From positions 1 to 64,000 of the forward strand of contig QJNS01000245.1 in the NCBI GenBank assembly GCA_004154925.1: a stretch of 64,000 nucleotides of DNA, written 5' to 3'. Positions within the stretch are counted from its first letter, which is position 1. Each line of letters opens with the position of its first letter. Source of the stretch: Monosporascus cannonballus (taxonomy: Eukaryota; Ascomycota; Sordariomycetes; Xylariales). Of the stretch, positions 1-11,789 are shown one piece after another. The notes below the pieces were generated by a model. It made no database searches. It was not told the DNA's origin and saw nothing but the letters and a program-made list of their open reading frames with translations. The position numbers and the translations under genes are program-made.

Positions 1-92
<92 letters not shown>
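1..92. repeat. (TTA)n microsatellite
   Basis: About 30 uninterrupted TTA triplets open the window, then grade into general AT-rich sequence. It is a simple sequence repeat with no coding sense. The true left end may lie outside the window. Confidence 0.97.
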
Positions 93-93
<1 letters not shown>

Positions 94-531
94 TAAATGA
101 ATTATAATATTGGTTTTTTAATATTATAAATTAATGATTTTCCGAGTTTACTTCCGTTTACGTAAATAACGAATATAAATTATTTTGTAATCTTTTTATT
201 TTAAAAAATATTATAATATAATAATTAAATAATAAGCATATAGGTTAGTACGGTTTTTTAATACTTTTAAATAAATACGGTTATTATAAAGTTTAAAATA
301 ATTCTTATATTATTGTATGTTAATTCGTACGTTGCGTTATTTTTTATTATTTATATTATTATTAACCATTATAATCATTAATTAATACTGTAAAAAATTG
401 TATTATTAATTTTATTGTAATAGTAATTATCAATTTTAATATTTTAATGTAAATTATTAAATTCTGTATTCATAATATTAGAATTATAATCTTATTAAAA
501 TATTATTATTAATTATACGTAATAAATTATT
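93..531. other. AT-rich DNA without recognisable genes
   Basis: Strongly AT-rich sequence with many TpA steps and stops in all frames. It looks like RIP-degraded repeat DNA, but I could not align it by eye to any other element here. Confidence 0.5.
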
Positions 532-828
532 AAAACGGCCCAGATAATTATTAAAAAGGCCGCCGCCGCCATACCTGTTACCAAAAAGGCAAAGGCTAAG
601 GTTATTATTATAACGGAATAGCAGGAAAACAAGCGTTTCGTTACGGAATACCTGGCCGCTGCAGTTGAAAAAAACGTTAAGGCGGTCGACGACGCGACCA
701 ATAACCTCGCCGAACTCGTAACTGTACAAAAACGTACCGCTAACGCCCTTAAAAGCATCCAAAAAAAACTGGTTATCTTTTAGGAACTTTACCGCAAAAT
801 GGTATATATCTTTGCGCCTAATTATTAA
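532..828 (+). pseudogene. coding-like relic, helical protein, two RIP-type stops
   Basis: An island of higher GC whose plus-strand frame reads as plausible protein for 99 codons to a TAA. It is interrupted only by two TAG codons (near 619 and at 781-783), which are what CAG to TAG RIP changes would give. The readable middle (EYLAAAVEKNVKAVDDATN then NLAELVTVQKRTANALKSIQ) is alanine-, lysine- and glutamate-rich and probably alpha-helical or coiled-coil. I do not recognise the family; a retroelement gag or accessory ORF is possible. The long minus-strand ORF over the same bases looks like a shadow because its composition is less protein-like. No start codon could be assigned. Confidence 0.4.
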
Positions 829-2006
829 TAATATTGCAACCGTTAATTCGTTATTATTTAAAATGCCGATATTTTGCAAATATCTTTTTATAAAAATTTA
901 ACTTCCCTGCCTAAAAACGAAAAAAACGAAAATTTAAAAAAATAATAAAAAGGTTATTATTAGGTCGTTATATAATTTTATTATTTCTGTAATCTTTTAA
1001 TTTTTTAGATACCCGCCCGGCGTAATACCGAGAATTTATTAACAATTAACAATGTACCGCTCAAATAAATAAAATTATCATTTTTATTTTATTTTATTTT
1101 TAAATCTTCTTTGCTTTTTTGCGTAGTTTCGTTTTATTTTTTTACGGTATTTAACAATTTTTGCGCATTATTTTCGTTATTATATTTTTTACCGTATTAA
1201 ATATTGCTTATTACGATCGTACGTTTTATTGCTAAAAATCTTTTTCACTTTAAATAATTTTTTGTAATTTGACTTTTTTCAATAATATCTGATTATTATT
1301 AAAATAAAATAAATTTAATAAACTTATTCAAAATTAAAGTATAAATCTTATAGTATTTTGAAATATTAACCTTATAAGCCAAATTATAATAATTTATTAT
1401 TTTCTTTATTTTAAAAAATTTTAAAGATTTATTTGCGAACCTTTTATAATGTCGTTATTAATTAATATTTTATATTGAAAAGAAAATTGATTATGTTACG
1501 TTAAAAAATTATTATATACGTGCCTAATTATATTATCTGGTATCCTTTTAATTGTTTGTTTTTAAAAAATAAACCATTTCTTTCTTATTTATACTGTTTC
1601 GGCTTTTTCCGATATCATTATTATATTAACTTTTATTAATTACTTTATAAAATTGGTAAATTTCCGTGATTAATAAATGTATAATAAGTAATTTCAAAAT
1701 TACCTATAGGTCGAATATATCGAGGTATTATATATTTCTTTTGTTTAAGCACATTCTTTTACTTAATTATTTTATTTATAATTTTAAGAAGTTTATAAGG
1801 AATATTTTAAGCTTTAATTTTATTTTTCCATGTAGCCGTCGGTCTGTAAATAAAAAACTATATTTAACCGTTTTTATATTATCAGTGAATAATATAATAT
1901 TATTTAAAAATGACTAATAAATAATAAGCCATTATTTAATATAATGTTGTTAAATAAGTTAAAACGAAAAAAAAACCGAAAATAAAAAAATCCGCTACCC
2001 AGTTTG
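829..2006. other. AT-rich unassigned DNA left of element B1
   Basis: RIP-like sequence with scattered stops in all frames. A short open frame near 1666-1917 is too low in complexity to support a gene. The segment directly flanks the left LTR of element B1 but does not match the interrupted element found on B1's right side, so it may be a different repeat or the product of a rearrangement. Confidence 0.45.
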
Positions 2007-2212
2007 TGTAAGATAATAGACAGCTGTGAGCTGGGTGAGGTGATCTCCGACCAGTTGCAAAGCGTATTCCAAGAAGTAAATATATTAGGTTACTTTTATC
2101 TAGCGTTTCCCATTAGTTACCAGATAGTAGATATATATTAACAAGTAGGTCGGTAACTGATCGGTAGCTGGTCGGTTGCCAGCTTTATCTTTATAGGGGT
2201 TGTATTTTTATA
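2007..2212 (-). repeat. 3' LTR of element B1
   Basis: A 206 bp direct repeat of 9175-9391, also matching 54068-54273 and 62082-62287. It contains the family hallmarks GGTGATCTCCGACCAG, CATTAGTTACCAGATAG and TATAGGGG near the right end. Confidence 0.85.
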
Positions 2213-5200
2213 ATCATTTTTTTAAAGTTATTAATTTCTAATAACATTATTATTAATTTCATATAATGCGTTTCGTAAATCTAATTATATACATTTGCCG
2301 ATAATTTACCTTTATATTATATTATAAATAATTAGCGTAATAATTCATACGTGTTATATTGCGTAATTAATTATATTTCGCTTAGTTTTTTATTATAATC
2401 TGTTTTTTAATCTTATTTTATTTACCTTTTTTTCGCGTTTATATTTTAATTTCTTTTATATACGCATTTTGTTCCAATTTTCGTTTTTTTATTCTTATTT
2501 CGTTTTTTCCGCTTATTTTGCGTATTATCTTCTTTCGCCATATTTCTTTTCGTGAGAAATTCCAAAAAGTGGTACTTTAATACTATTAAGAATTAGGATT
2601 TCTTTACGCGTTATTTTTTTAATGCCAATAATAAAATAAATATTAGTTATATTACGGGCGGTAATAAGCCGTATTATATTTGCGTAATATAATGTTATTT
2701 CGAATATCGTACGATTTACGTTTAAATTTTGGAAGCCTTAAATTTCGTCGTAATTAAATATTATTATAAGGTTTTTCGCGCGATAAGTAATCATTCTTAA
2801 TATTATTAATATCGTTACTTAATTTTCGTTCAAATTCCGATCGTTCTTAAAGGTACCAATAATTAGGAGTTAATTAATGAATTTAAAAAAGTTCGTATTA
2901 CGGATACCTAGTATAAACGTTCCGACATAATTACGGTTGGTCGTTAATTCGACGTCCTTTACGAAACCGAATTCGCCTTTAATGGGATTCTTATTAAGGA
3001 ATATCGTTTTCTTAATATAACGGAAATCGATTTCCGATCGTCCGTTATAATTACAGAAATACAGCTTTAATGGCGTTTTATAAAATTACAGATTTAGGGT
3101 TTTTTTTATAAATATTATAATTCTTTTATTATTCCGCGATTAATTTCCGATTAAACGTAATTTTAAGATATCTTTATAAGTAAAGCGATTTTCCAAAATC
3201 GTTATATTATTACGTTTTCCGTTTACGAACATTTTTCGTTCGTTTTCCGACATTTTTTTAAAAAAATTTATATTATTAATAATTATAATTTAAAAAATAG
3301 CTTTATCCGGTAAAATTATTATTAAATTTAAATACGTTAAATATGTTAAAAACCGCGTTTTATTTCTAATTAATAACAAATTATATTCCGGTTATTTAAG
3401 TTTCGTTTTTTATAAAAAAAAACGTTTCTAAGTTTTTATCGAGTTTTACGCATAATAAATTTAATAAACGTATCCGTTTTTTATTATTATATATTCTTTG
3501 ATAGTTTTCCAATATTTTTATATTAACTTTTTATTACGTTTATTAAAGATTAATTAATATAATAGTTAATAATTAAATACGAAACTTTATTTTTGAAATA
3601 AAAATTCGATTTTTTCATGCCGTTTATTAGTTTCTTACCGGTATATAATAAGGTAATTATTTATCAAAAGTTTAAAACTAATTGTATACTTAGGTAATAT
3701 TTTAATATTAATATTTTAAATTTGCTTAACATTATATTTTATAATTTTTAAAATTATTAAGTAATTAATATCTGATTAAGTTATTATTATTTTACGGTTT
3801 TTAGGTCGTTTTATTTCTTATATGTATATTTAATTTTCTTTTTATAACGTTATAATATTTTAACTGCGTATTTAAAATATTTTCAGGGTTTTTATATATT
3901 GTATGTACCGTATTAATTATTTTATTTAATTAGATATTTACGTTACTCCTTAGTATTTCGATAATGGACGATATATTTTATTATTTTTTCATTATTCTTA
4001 TAATAAGTCTAGTAACGTTATTTGGAAATCGCCCGGTTTCTGGCTATATTACGATTTTAATAAAAATATTAAAAATATATTATATATTTATTAATATTTA
4101 ATAAAAAGGATTATTTTATACGTTTAAAAATTTATTCGTTTTTTAATCGTAATTCGGATATCAATAAGTATGAACTTTTTATTTTTAAATTTAAAGTTTT
4201 TAATTAATAAATTATTAATTATTTTAATTAAAATTCTATATACGTATACCGTTAATTATAATATTTTTTTGACTTATTGTTATTTTCCTTTAATATTTAT
4301 ATATTTTTTTAACGAATAACCGCCATTGTTTCGAAACGTTTTTTAAATTTCCATCTTTATTCTTAAAACTTTTATAAAAATAATTTATTATTTTTAAATA
4401 ATACTTATATAAGAGTTCGAAAGAAAAACGGCTAATAAATATATTCCGCATATTATTATATACGAATTCTGTATTTAGTAATAATTTTATTTAATTATTT
4501 TGATATTTATTAACGTAATTACGAAAATAAGGTTTTAAAACAGAATAAATACGTGCCGTTTATTTATTGGTTTACGGATAAAAAACGGTCGATATTTACC
4601 GTTTTATTTTTTGCTTTTCGTAAATTTCCGCTTAAAATTAATTTATTAATCATTTGTTTTTCTTATTAATAAATCCAATTAACGTATTAATTTATATTTT
4701 GTTTTATCGTAAAATAATTAGGTTAATCGGCTATAATTAAGATATTAATTATAAAAATAAATAATTTTAATTTCGTAAAACGGTCGACGATTACTAAAGT
4801 TACGTTATACTTTAATTCGTTTAAACTTAGGCTTTTAAGAAACCCTATAATAAAATTTAACAAAAGTTTCCGAAAAATGTATTTAAGTAATAATAAAAAC
4901 TATAATTATTTATATAGTTTATAGCGTAATTTTATTATATTTTAATATTTCGGATATTACTTAATATATTTTCGGATATTCTTTGCCATATTCTTTTAAT
5001 AAAACCTTTTAGTTATTAATTTTAACGTACGGATATATTTTATATAATTTAGGTTTGAATTATTATAGTATTAGCTAACTAACTATTTTCGTAAAACATT
5101 TTATAACGAAATTAAGATTTTATTTTAATAATATATAATCTTATTTAGGTCCAGAAAATATTTTCTTTTATTTCGGCTTACCGTCCAGCTATCCGTATTA

Positions 5201-5899
5201 ATTCCATAATATTTACATTTTTAATTTGCAACTTTCCAACCTAATTATAAAATTATCGGGAAATTTTCGGTTAAAATGCGATTTCGTTTTTAAATAATGT
5301 TTTTGTTAAAAAACTTAAAACTTATTAGTTAAAAATAATAATTTTAATATTAATTTCGTTTTCCTTAAACTTTTCGAAATTTAATCGTAATATGGTTGCA
5401 ATTTGTAATTGCCGTTATTTAATCGTTAATTGCATTATTATTACGATTTACGTTTATATTATTATTAGCAAACGATAAATGTAATAAATATATAATTTTT
5501 TTTTCTTTTTAAAAACTTTTTACTATCGTATAACGAAAACATTCCGCTTTTTTTACGCTAATAATAATTATTTAAATTTCCGTTATTTAAAACTTATTTA
5601 AAAATTTTGTAATAAGCAAATTTTGCATTACTTTTATAAAACCTTTTACCCTTTTATAATACTTTAAATTGCATTATATATTTATAACAATTTTTCGTAC
5701 GTTTTCCGGTATATTATTCGTAAATCCGAATATCTTAGATAATATAAAATTACGTTTTTATACGCAATTGTTTTTAATATGTAATTTGGGCGTTTAAATA
5801 ACTTATTTGCCGGATTAACAGCGCCCGGTCGGTATTTGATTTGAAAATCAAATTAAGTAAAACGATAAATTTATCGGATTAATTTTCCCTTAAAGTTAT

Positions 5900-6955
5900 A
5901 CGCCGGCGCCTTTATTATATTTTTTAACGTTATATAGTCCATAAATATTAAGAAAAAATTTTTATATTTTGAAAGTATTATCGTTAACATTTTAAGCTTT
6001 ATATAATTATTAATAATTTTTACTATTTAATAATTTACCTTTTTTCGGTTAAATTTAATTATTGTAATTAAGATATATTTTAACGTTAATATATTTAGTA
6101 TTTCTGTAAACATAGCCTTAATATAATTTTTACCGAAACCTTTATTTTAATTCTAATATTTTTAACGTTATCTTAATATCGGAAAATAATAACCGATTAA
6201 AAAATATTTTTTAAGTTTTACAATATTTTTTAATTTTTTCGAATTATTAAAATTTTGTTATTTTACGTTTGCTTTACGTTTTTTATAAAAGTTTAATAAT
6301 AAGTTCGGTAATACGCAAATAATAAATAATAAATTTCTAATAAAAGTTCGCAAATTCTAAAAATATTTAAATATTATAAATTAATTTTAATTTTGATTAT
6401 ATTTCAATAATATCGACCCGTTAACGGTTTATTTTTAAACCGTCGGTATTAATTATAAATTTTAAAAATTTTATTGTTTTAAAAGAAAATTTGTATTTAA
6501 ACGTTTTAATAAATACTTAATATTATAATAATTATTTATAAATTAATTGGAAATATTTCGTATATTTTTGCCGTTATCCGAATAAATAATTCTATTAATT
6601 AAATAAATTATATATGTATAATTAATTAAATAAATTATATATATATAATTAATTAATTTAATTAATATTTTATATATATAAACCTAAAACATAATTAACG
6701 TATTAATAAAACCAAATAATATTACCGTATAATTAAATTATCCGTACCGTATTTGAAAAAAAAATTTATTAATCGTTTATTTTAATTTTAATACAGTAAT
6801 AAATATTTTTAAACTTAATTTTCGAAAATACTTTAATTAATTTTAAGCGATTTATTATTTTTAAGATTAAAGATAAAAAATATCGATTTTTTATCGTTAC
6901 CAGATTTAGCTTTTTGTAATTAACGTATAATTAGAAATTGCCGTCCTTTTTAAGC
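5900..6955 (-). pseudogene. gypsy reverse transcriptase/RNase H remnant of B1
   Basis: Read on the minus strand from about 6955, the sequence starts with the RT block resembling KKDGNF.LYVNYK.LN..TIKNRY, the gypsy RT entry motif KKDGSLRLCVDYRKLN..TIKNRYPLP. It continues with a LKLIKVFSKI-like segment matching the K.FTKLDL block. The catalytic tyrosine-aspartate region and RNase H are too mutated to place precisely. Integrase should follow toward 3600-5600 and gag/protease toward 7000-9100, by collinearity with B2 and the usual gypsy order. No functional product is possible because stops occur throughout. Confidence 0.6.
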
Positions 6956-9174
6956 ATAAATAATATTAATACTCTTACGTCCGTTTTCGAATAACGTATC
7001 CGGCTTATTTTTAGGTTTTTTGGATATACTTTTCGAATATTTTTTTAAGTTTTCGAAATAAGGTAAATTAGCCCAAATAAGGGCGTTTTCTCTGGGATCA
7101 AACTTATTATATATTTTTTCTTTAGCAATTAAAATTCTTTTCCGTTATTTTTTCGGAATATATTTGCCGGAAATTCTGTAGATATATAAGAAGGTTAGTT
7201 AACCCCTATTCCTGTTATTCCCCGAATTTCGAGATATTTAGTTTTTCAGTTAAAGTTATTAAGTTAACGGTATAAATTTGTTTACCGGAAAACGTTAAGT
7301 TTACGATTTCCTATTTATCGGCCTTTTATAATAATTGGTATAATTATTAATATATAATTATATTTAATAAAATCCTTAATTTGCTTATTACGAATATAGA
7401 TAATAAAATATCGGACGTTTTCTGATTGCAATATATTATAAAATAAATTTACTTAAATTCTCCTTTTTTTTCATTATTACTTAGTATATTAGTAGGAATT
7501 TCGTAAACCTTATAATATTTAATATATGCGCCGTTAAGGTTAATAAAGCCCAAAATATTTACGGAAATTAATTAAAAATTAAGTTTTTTTGTTAACCTTT
7601 TACTTATAATGTTGATCTGTATTCCGGTATCTATATTTATTTATACCATTATATCCCTCGTATTCTTTTAATAAATATTTTCTTTTTAAAAAGCGGCTTT
7701 ATTTTAATCGTTTTATAATTATTAGCCGAAATAAATTAGACGTATACGTTTATTCCGGCTTTTTTAAGATTTACGTTTAGGAATTAATTTAATTTATTAT
7801 TATATATTATAACGTTTTATATAACCTTTAAAAATTAATTTCCGTATAACCGAAAAAACAAGGTTTTCATATCTCTCTTTAATTTATAATTTACGTTTTT
7901 ATAACCTGGCTGTTTATAATTATAATATTTAAATAGGCCTTTATAAAAATCAAACATATTAATTCGTACGGATTTATTCCTATCGAAATTAAATTGGCAA
8001 TTATTTATCTTCCGAATATAAAAATATCTGCAATTCTTATTACTTTTACGCAGCGCTTTTAATTTGTTTTAAAAATCTTTTTTTCGAAAACCTTAAAATA
8101 AAATCGCTTATCCTTATTAATATTTTTGGTAACAGATAATCGGTTTTCTTTCGCTTTTTTCTAGGCGTTCTAATAACGCTTTATTTTATTTATTACGTGA
8201 TTAATTTGTTCCAGCTTAACGTTTTTTCGTAATAAAATATTTCGTAACTTGAATATGAATTTATAAAAATAATTAAAAATAAGATATTTATTATCCCGAT
8301 GGTTTTCCGGGTTAAAAATATCCGTAAATTTTGTTTTATAAACCAGCAAATTTTATTTAATATAAGAGTTTAACGGTTATTAATCAAATTGTTATTATAG
8401 CTTTATAAATTTTCTTTATATTTCTTATTAAAAAAATTAGAATTTATATAACCGTTCTTCATAAAGATTTATAAATTTTTACTTTTAATTCTTTTTCGTA
8501 ATTACAATAATTAAGTATAACGCGGTATAATTATTATTCGTTCGTAATAACAACGTTTATACGGTTTATGGCCTTTTAAATATAAATAAAAACATTTCGT
8601 TTTAACCTTTTAACGTAAATTTCCATAATAACTTTTATTTAATCTTTTTTTTATTTAATACGTATTCGAAACATTTCGGACAATTATAACGCAATGTTTA
8701 TTTATCGCCTTTAAGCTTTTATAATAATATCGTAATTAATTTTTAAAACTTTACTTTTTTAATTTATGTTATTATTTATTATTTAATTAATTATCGAAAT
8801 AATTCCGAATATTATTTATTATATTAACCAATAATTTCCAAAATTTGGTTATTAATAAAAAGTTTAATTTCTTTTTATTTTAAATTCCGAAACGTATTTA
8901 TTATATTACGCTTATTTTTCGCCCGTTTAACTAACGGTTATCGGAACGTATTTTTATTATATATATAAAGTAATTCGAAATCTCGGGAATTACCGTCCTT
9001 TGCCTATTAAGGTTTCGTTATAAGCTTTTTCGCCTATTCTCGTACCGTAATCGATCGTTTGTCGGTTAAGTTCCGATTAGCAATCTTTTTAATTAATAAC
9101 CTAAATTCGTTTTATAATCGGCAAATTTTGCTTTTTGTAATTATTGCGTTATTTTCTATAATAAATGGAAAAAT

Positions 9175-9391
9175 TATAAAATAATAAATAGCTGTAAGTT
9201 AAGTAAGGTAATTTCCGACCAGTCGTAAAACAAATTCCAAGAAATAAATATATTAGGTTACTTTTGTCTGGTGTTTCCCATTAGCTGCCAGATGGTGGAT
9301 TTATATTAGTAAGTGGGTCGGTGGCTGATCGGTGGCTGATGGGTGGCTGGTCGGCTACCAGCCTCATCTTTATAGGGGCTGTATTCTCACA
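9175..9391 (-). repeat. 5' LTR of element B1
   Basis: A 217 bp repeat matching 2007-2212. It is slightly longer because of a duplicated GTGGCTGAT unit (ATCGGTGGCTGATGGGTGGCTGG). It is GC-richer than the left LTR, with more unmutated cytosines. Confidence 0.85.
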
Positions 9392-9529
9392 ATTAACCGT
9401 TTAATATCGTCTTTTGATAAAAATCTTAAAGTGATTAATTTTGCGTATAATTTTTTAATTATCGCAAGCGAATTCCTGACTATCGGTATTTATCGTTATA
9501 TAAGATTTTAATTTGTATTTCCATAATAA
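9392..9529 (-). mobile_element. element 4 fragment (gypsy, minus), left of the element 1 insertion
   Basis: The reverse complement matches the protease region of element 1 (about 11890-12005), for example a TATATAACGATAAATACCGA-like stretch followed by CAGGAATTCG and AATTAATCACTTTAA. Element 1 interrupts it, and the remainder continues at 16109. The duplicated TTTAA lies at 9530-9534 and 16104-16108. The left side is cut by the B1 LTR and the downstream part of this element is missing from the window. Confidence 0.8.
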
Positions 9530-9534
9530 TTTAA

Positions 9535-9837
9535 TGTTATGACCGAACGGGCTGCGGCCTCAGAAAACGGTCGCAACAATAACTAAGCCATGTGGGTCGA
9601 ATCACGTGAAGGCTCGATAGGATAAAAGAATTAAATATAAGATATTTATTACTCCCATAATTTAAATAGCATCAGCTTATAACATTTATTAATATTAATT
9701 ATTTACAATAAGGTATTTCCGGTATTAAAAAATATAATACGTTACTGTATTTATTATTTAAATTCTGACGATATTCCTATTAATATAAACCCGTCGACTT
9801 AAGGTTTAATAATTGGTTAAACCGTTTAGCCGTTATA
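9535..9837 (+). repeat. 5' LTR of element 1
   Basis: A 303 bp repeat, TGTTATGACC to CGTTATA. It contains the family-conserved tail CCGTCGACTTAAGGTTTAAT followed by AATTGGTTAAACCG. Compared with the 3' LTR it lacks two copies of a ~36 bp internal unit. Confidence 0.92.
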
Positions 9838-9879
9838 CGTTACAAGCTTTTATTTAGTAGTACTGTTAAATTCTGAGCA

Positions 9880-11100
9880 ATATTTAATATTGTTAAGATG
9901 TCGACCAGTACTTAGGAAACCTTTATTTAGCAGTTTTAGGCTCGAATTCGGGAATTGGAAAAAGAAGTCCGATAACTTAGGGTTACGTTACCTGCCCAAC
10001 CTTTTTTCGCCTATATAAAGCCAAAAAAGCCAGAACCTTATAATGGAAAAAATAACGTTCAGATTTTTTTATTTTAGGTACGAATTTACGTTCGTTTTCT
10101 AGATTTTAATAACTTAGCGGATATGGTTTTAGCCGTAGGAATATGCTTAATAAGAAATGCGGTTAATAAATTTAAGCTCATTATAAAAAAATTTTTAAAA
10201 ATAAAAAAAGTAAATAGGGAAAATTTTATTTCCGAAATTTTTGTTAATTTATACCAATTTCGAAAATAAAATACGCGATAATTTCGGTAATCCGGATAAA
10301 AAACGATTAACGGTTTAATAAATTTTATAATTCCGACAGAAAAAATTTACGTCCAAGTACGCCGTAACCTTTAAAAGTTTTACGGTTAAAATAAAATAAG
10401 GAAATAACGAAATCAATATTTTTATTAATATGTTTTATAAAAGGCTAAAAAATAATATAAAAAATAAAATTATTCGGATTAAACGATTAATTATTTTGGA
10501 CCAGTATATTATAAAGGTAATTAAAATTAATAACCGATAATTTGAAAAATAACAAAAAAAAAGGATAATATATTTTACGCTTAAAATATAATAAGTTTAA
10601 CCAAGGGAAAAAACGAAACGTACCTTTTACTTTTTACGGAATAACGTTAGAACTTATAGAATTCGGCGTTACCTACAAATAAGATTAAAGCCAGATTAAA
10701 TGCTTTAATTATGGCAAAATAGGATATAAAGCTTATGAATACAAAAAATCTAAGAAATTATAATAAAATAATTAGATCCCCATACCGGAAAAACAATTTA
10801 GAAATAATTAAAAGAAATAACAGTAAAATTATTAATATATTTTAAATTAAGTACGAATCAGATTTATAGCAAAAAACTTAATAAGAATTATTACGATAAA
10901 AAATTCGACAAAGGATACGAAAAACTAAAAAGCTGATTTAATAGGTATTACGAATACGGCAAAAAGCGTTATAAGGATAATTACGCGAATACCAGAACTG
11001 GACAAAAGAAGTCTGTCCCGGAACCCCTAATCGATACGGCAGAATGTACGTTATACAATGTCGACGACGAAAATACCCCGATTACGAAAAATTGAAATAA
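9880..11100 (+). pseudogene. gag remnant of element 1
   Basis: The region between the 5' LTR and the protease aligns with the gag regions of elements 2 and 3. A degraded CCHC zinc knuckle is visible at 10701 onward (CFNYGKIGYKAYEY, where CX2CX4HX4C is expected; the second and third cysteines read Tyr and the His reads Tyr, all explicable by G-to-A or C-to-T changes). It is followed by the frame-preserved LIDTAEC segment near 11028. The frame is broken by many stops. Gag would form the virus-like particle and bind RNA; this copy cannot. Confidence 0.7.
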
Positions 11101-11789
11101 TATATTTATTTATGAATTACTTGCATATATTACGAAAGATTTAATTTTCTAAACCCTACCGGGCATAACAAAAATAATACGCAATGGTATTAACAGTTTC
11201 GAACAATAGCCCCAGAAATTATCCAGTAATTGGCCAAAACAAAAAGCTGGTTTAAAAAAAAACAATGCCCGTAAAAAAACCCTTTTTAATATTATAAATA
11301 ATATAATTATTAAATGGAAAAGGAGTTAATTTAACGTACGGTAAAAAAGCATTATTAAAAAGTTATTACGGATCTTTATTTTTAATTAATATTTATTATA
11401 GATCCTTATAAAAAATATTAAAAAAAAGATATATTAATTTAGAAAAGGTTTTGGAACGATAACCAGGATAACATATATTAGGATATAATTACAAATATAA
11501 GAAAACAATTTATTCGATAAGGAAAAAAATTGTAAAAGAATTAAAAATAATTAATACGGTTTAAAGGAATAGTACGCCGATAATAACGATAAATATAATA
11601 GCTTAACGCGTTATATATAAAGATATAAATAAGGTTTAACAAATTCGAATAAAAGTTAAAAAAAAGGTTATTTATAAAAAAACCGCAAAATAACGAAACA
11701 AAGAAAAGTTAAAGGGAATTCCCAAAAAAGGCTTTAAACGTAACGATAGGAAACGTTAATAATTTTATTATTTTGGAAATATAAATCGG

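Larger units (their letters stand above)
2007..9391 (-). mobile_element. LTR retrotransposon B1 (Ty3/gypsy, minus strand, RIP-degraded)
   Basis: A full-length element of 7,385 bp bounded by direct LTRs at 2007-2212 and 9175-9391. In plus orientation the LTR runs from TGTAAGATAATGG to ATTCTCACA, so on the coding strand it is TGTGAGAAT...CTTACA. The same LTR bounds element B2 at 54068-62287, whose length without its insertions is almost identical (about 7.36 kb). The internal region carries a minus-strand gypsy pol, recognised from the reverse transcriptase start near 6955 and by collinearity with B2. All frames are broken by RIP-type transitions. The flanks do not form a target-site duplication (GTTTG on the left, ATTAA on the right), unlike the other elements here. 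Confidence 0.85.

Noticed and set aside
484..879. 131-codon minus-strand open frame
   Set aside because: Its composition is poor, and the plus strand over the same bases reads as better protein with only two RIP-type stops; this is a shadow.
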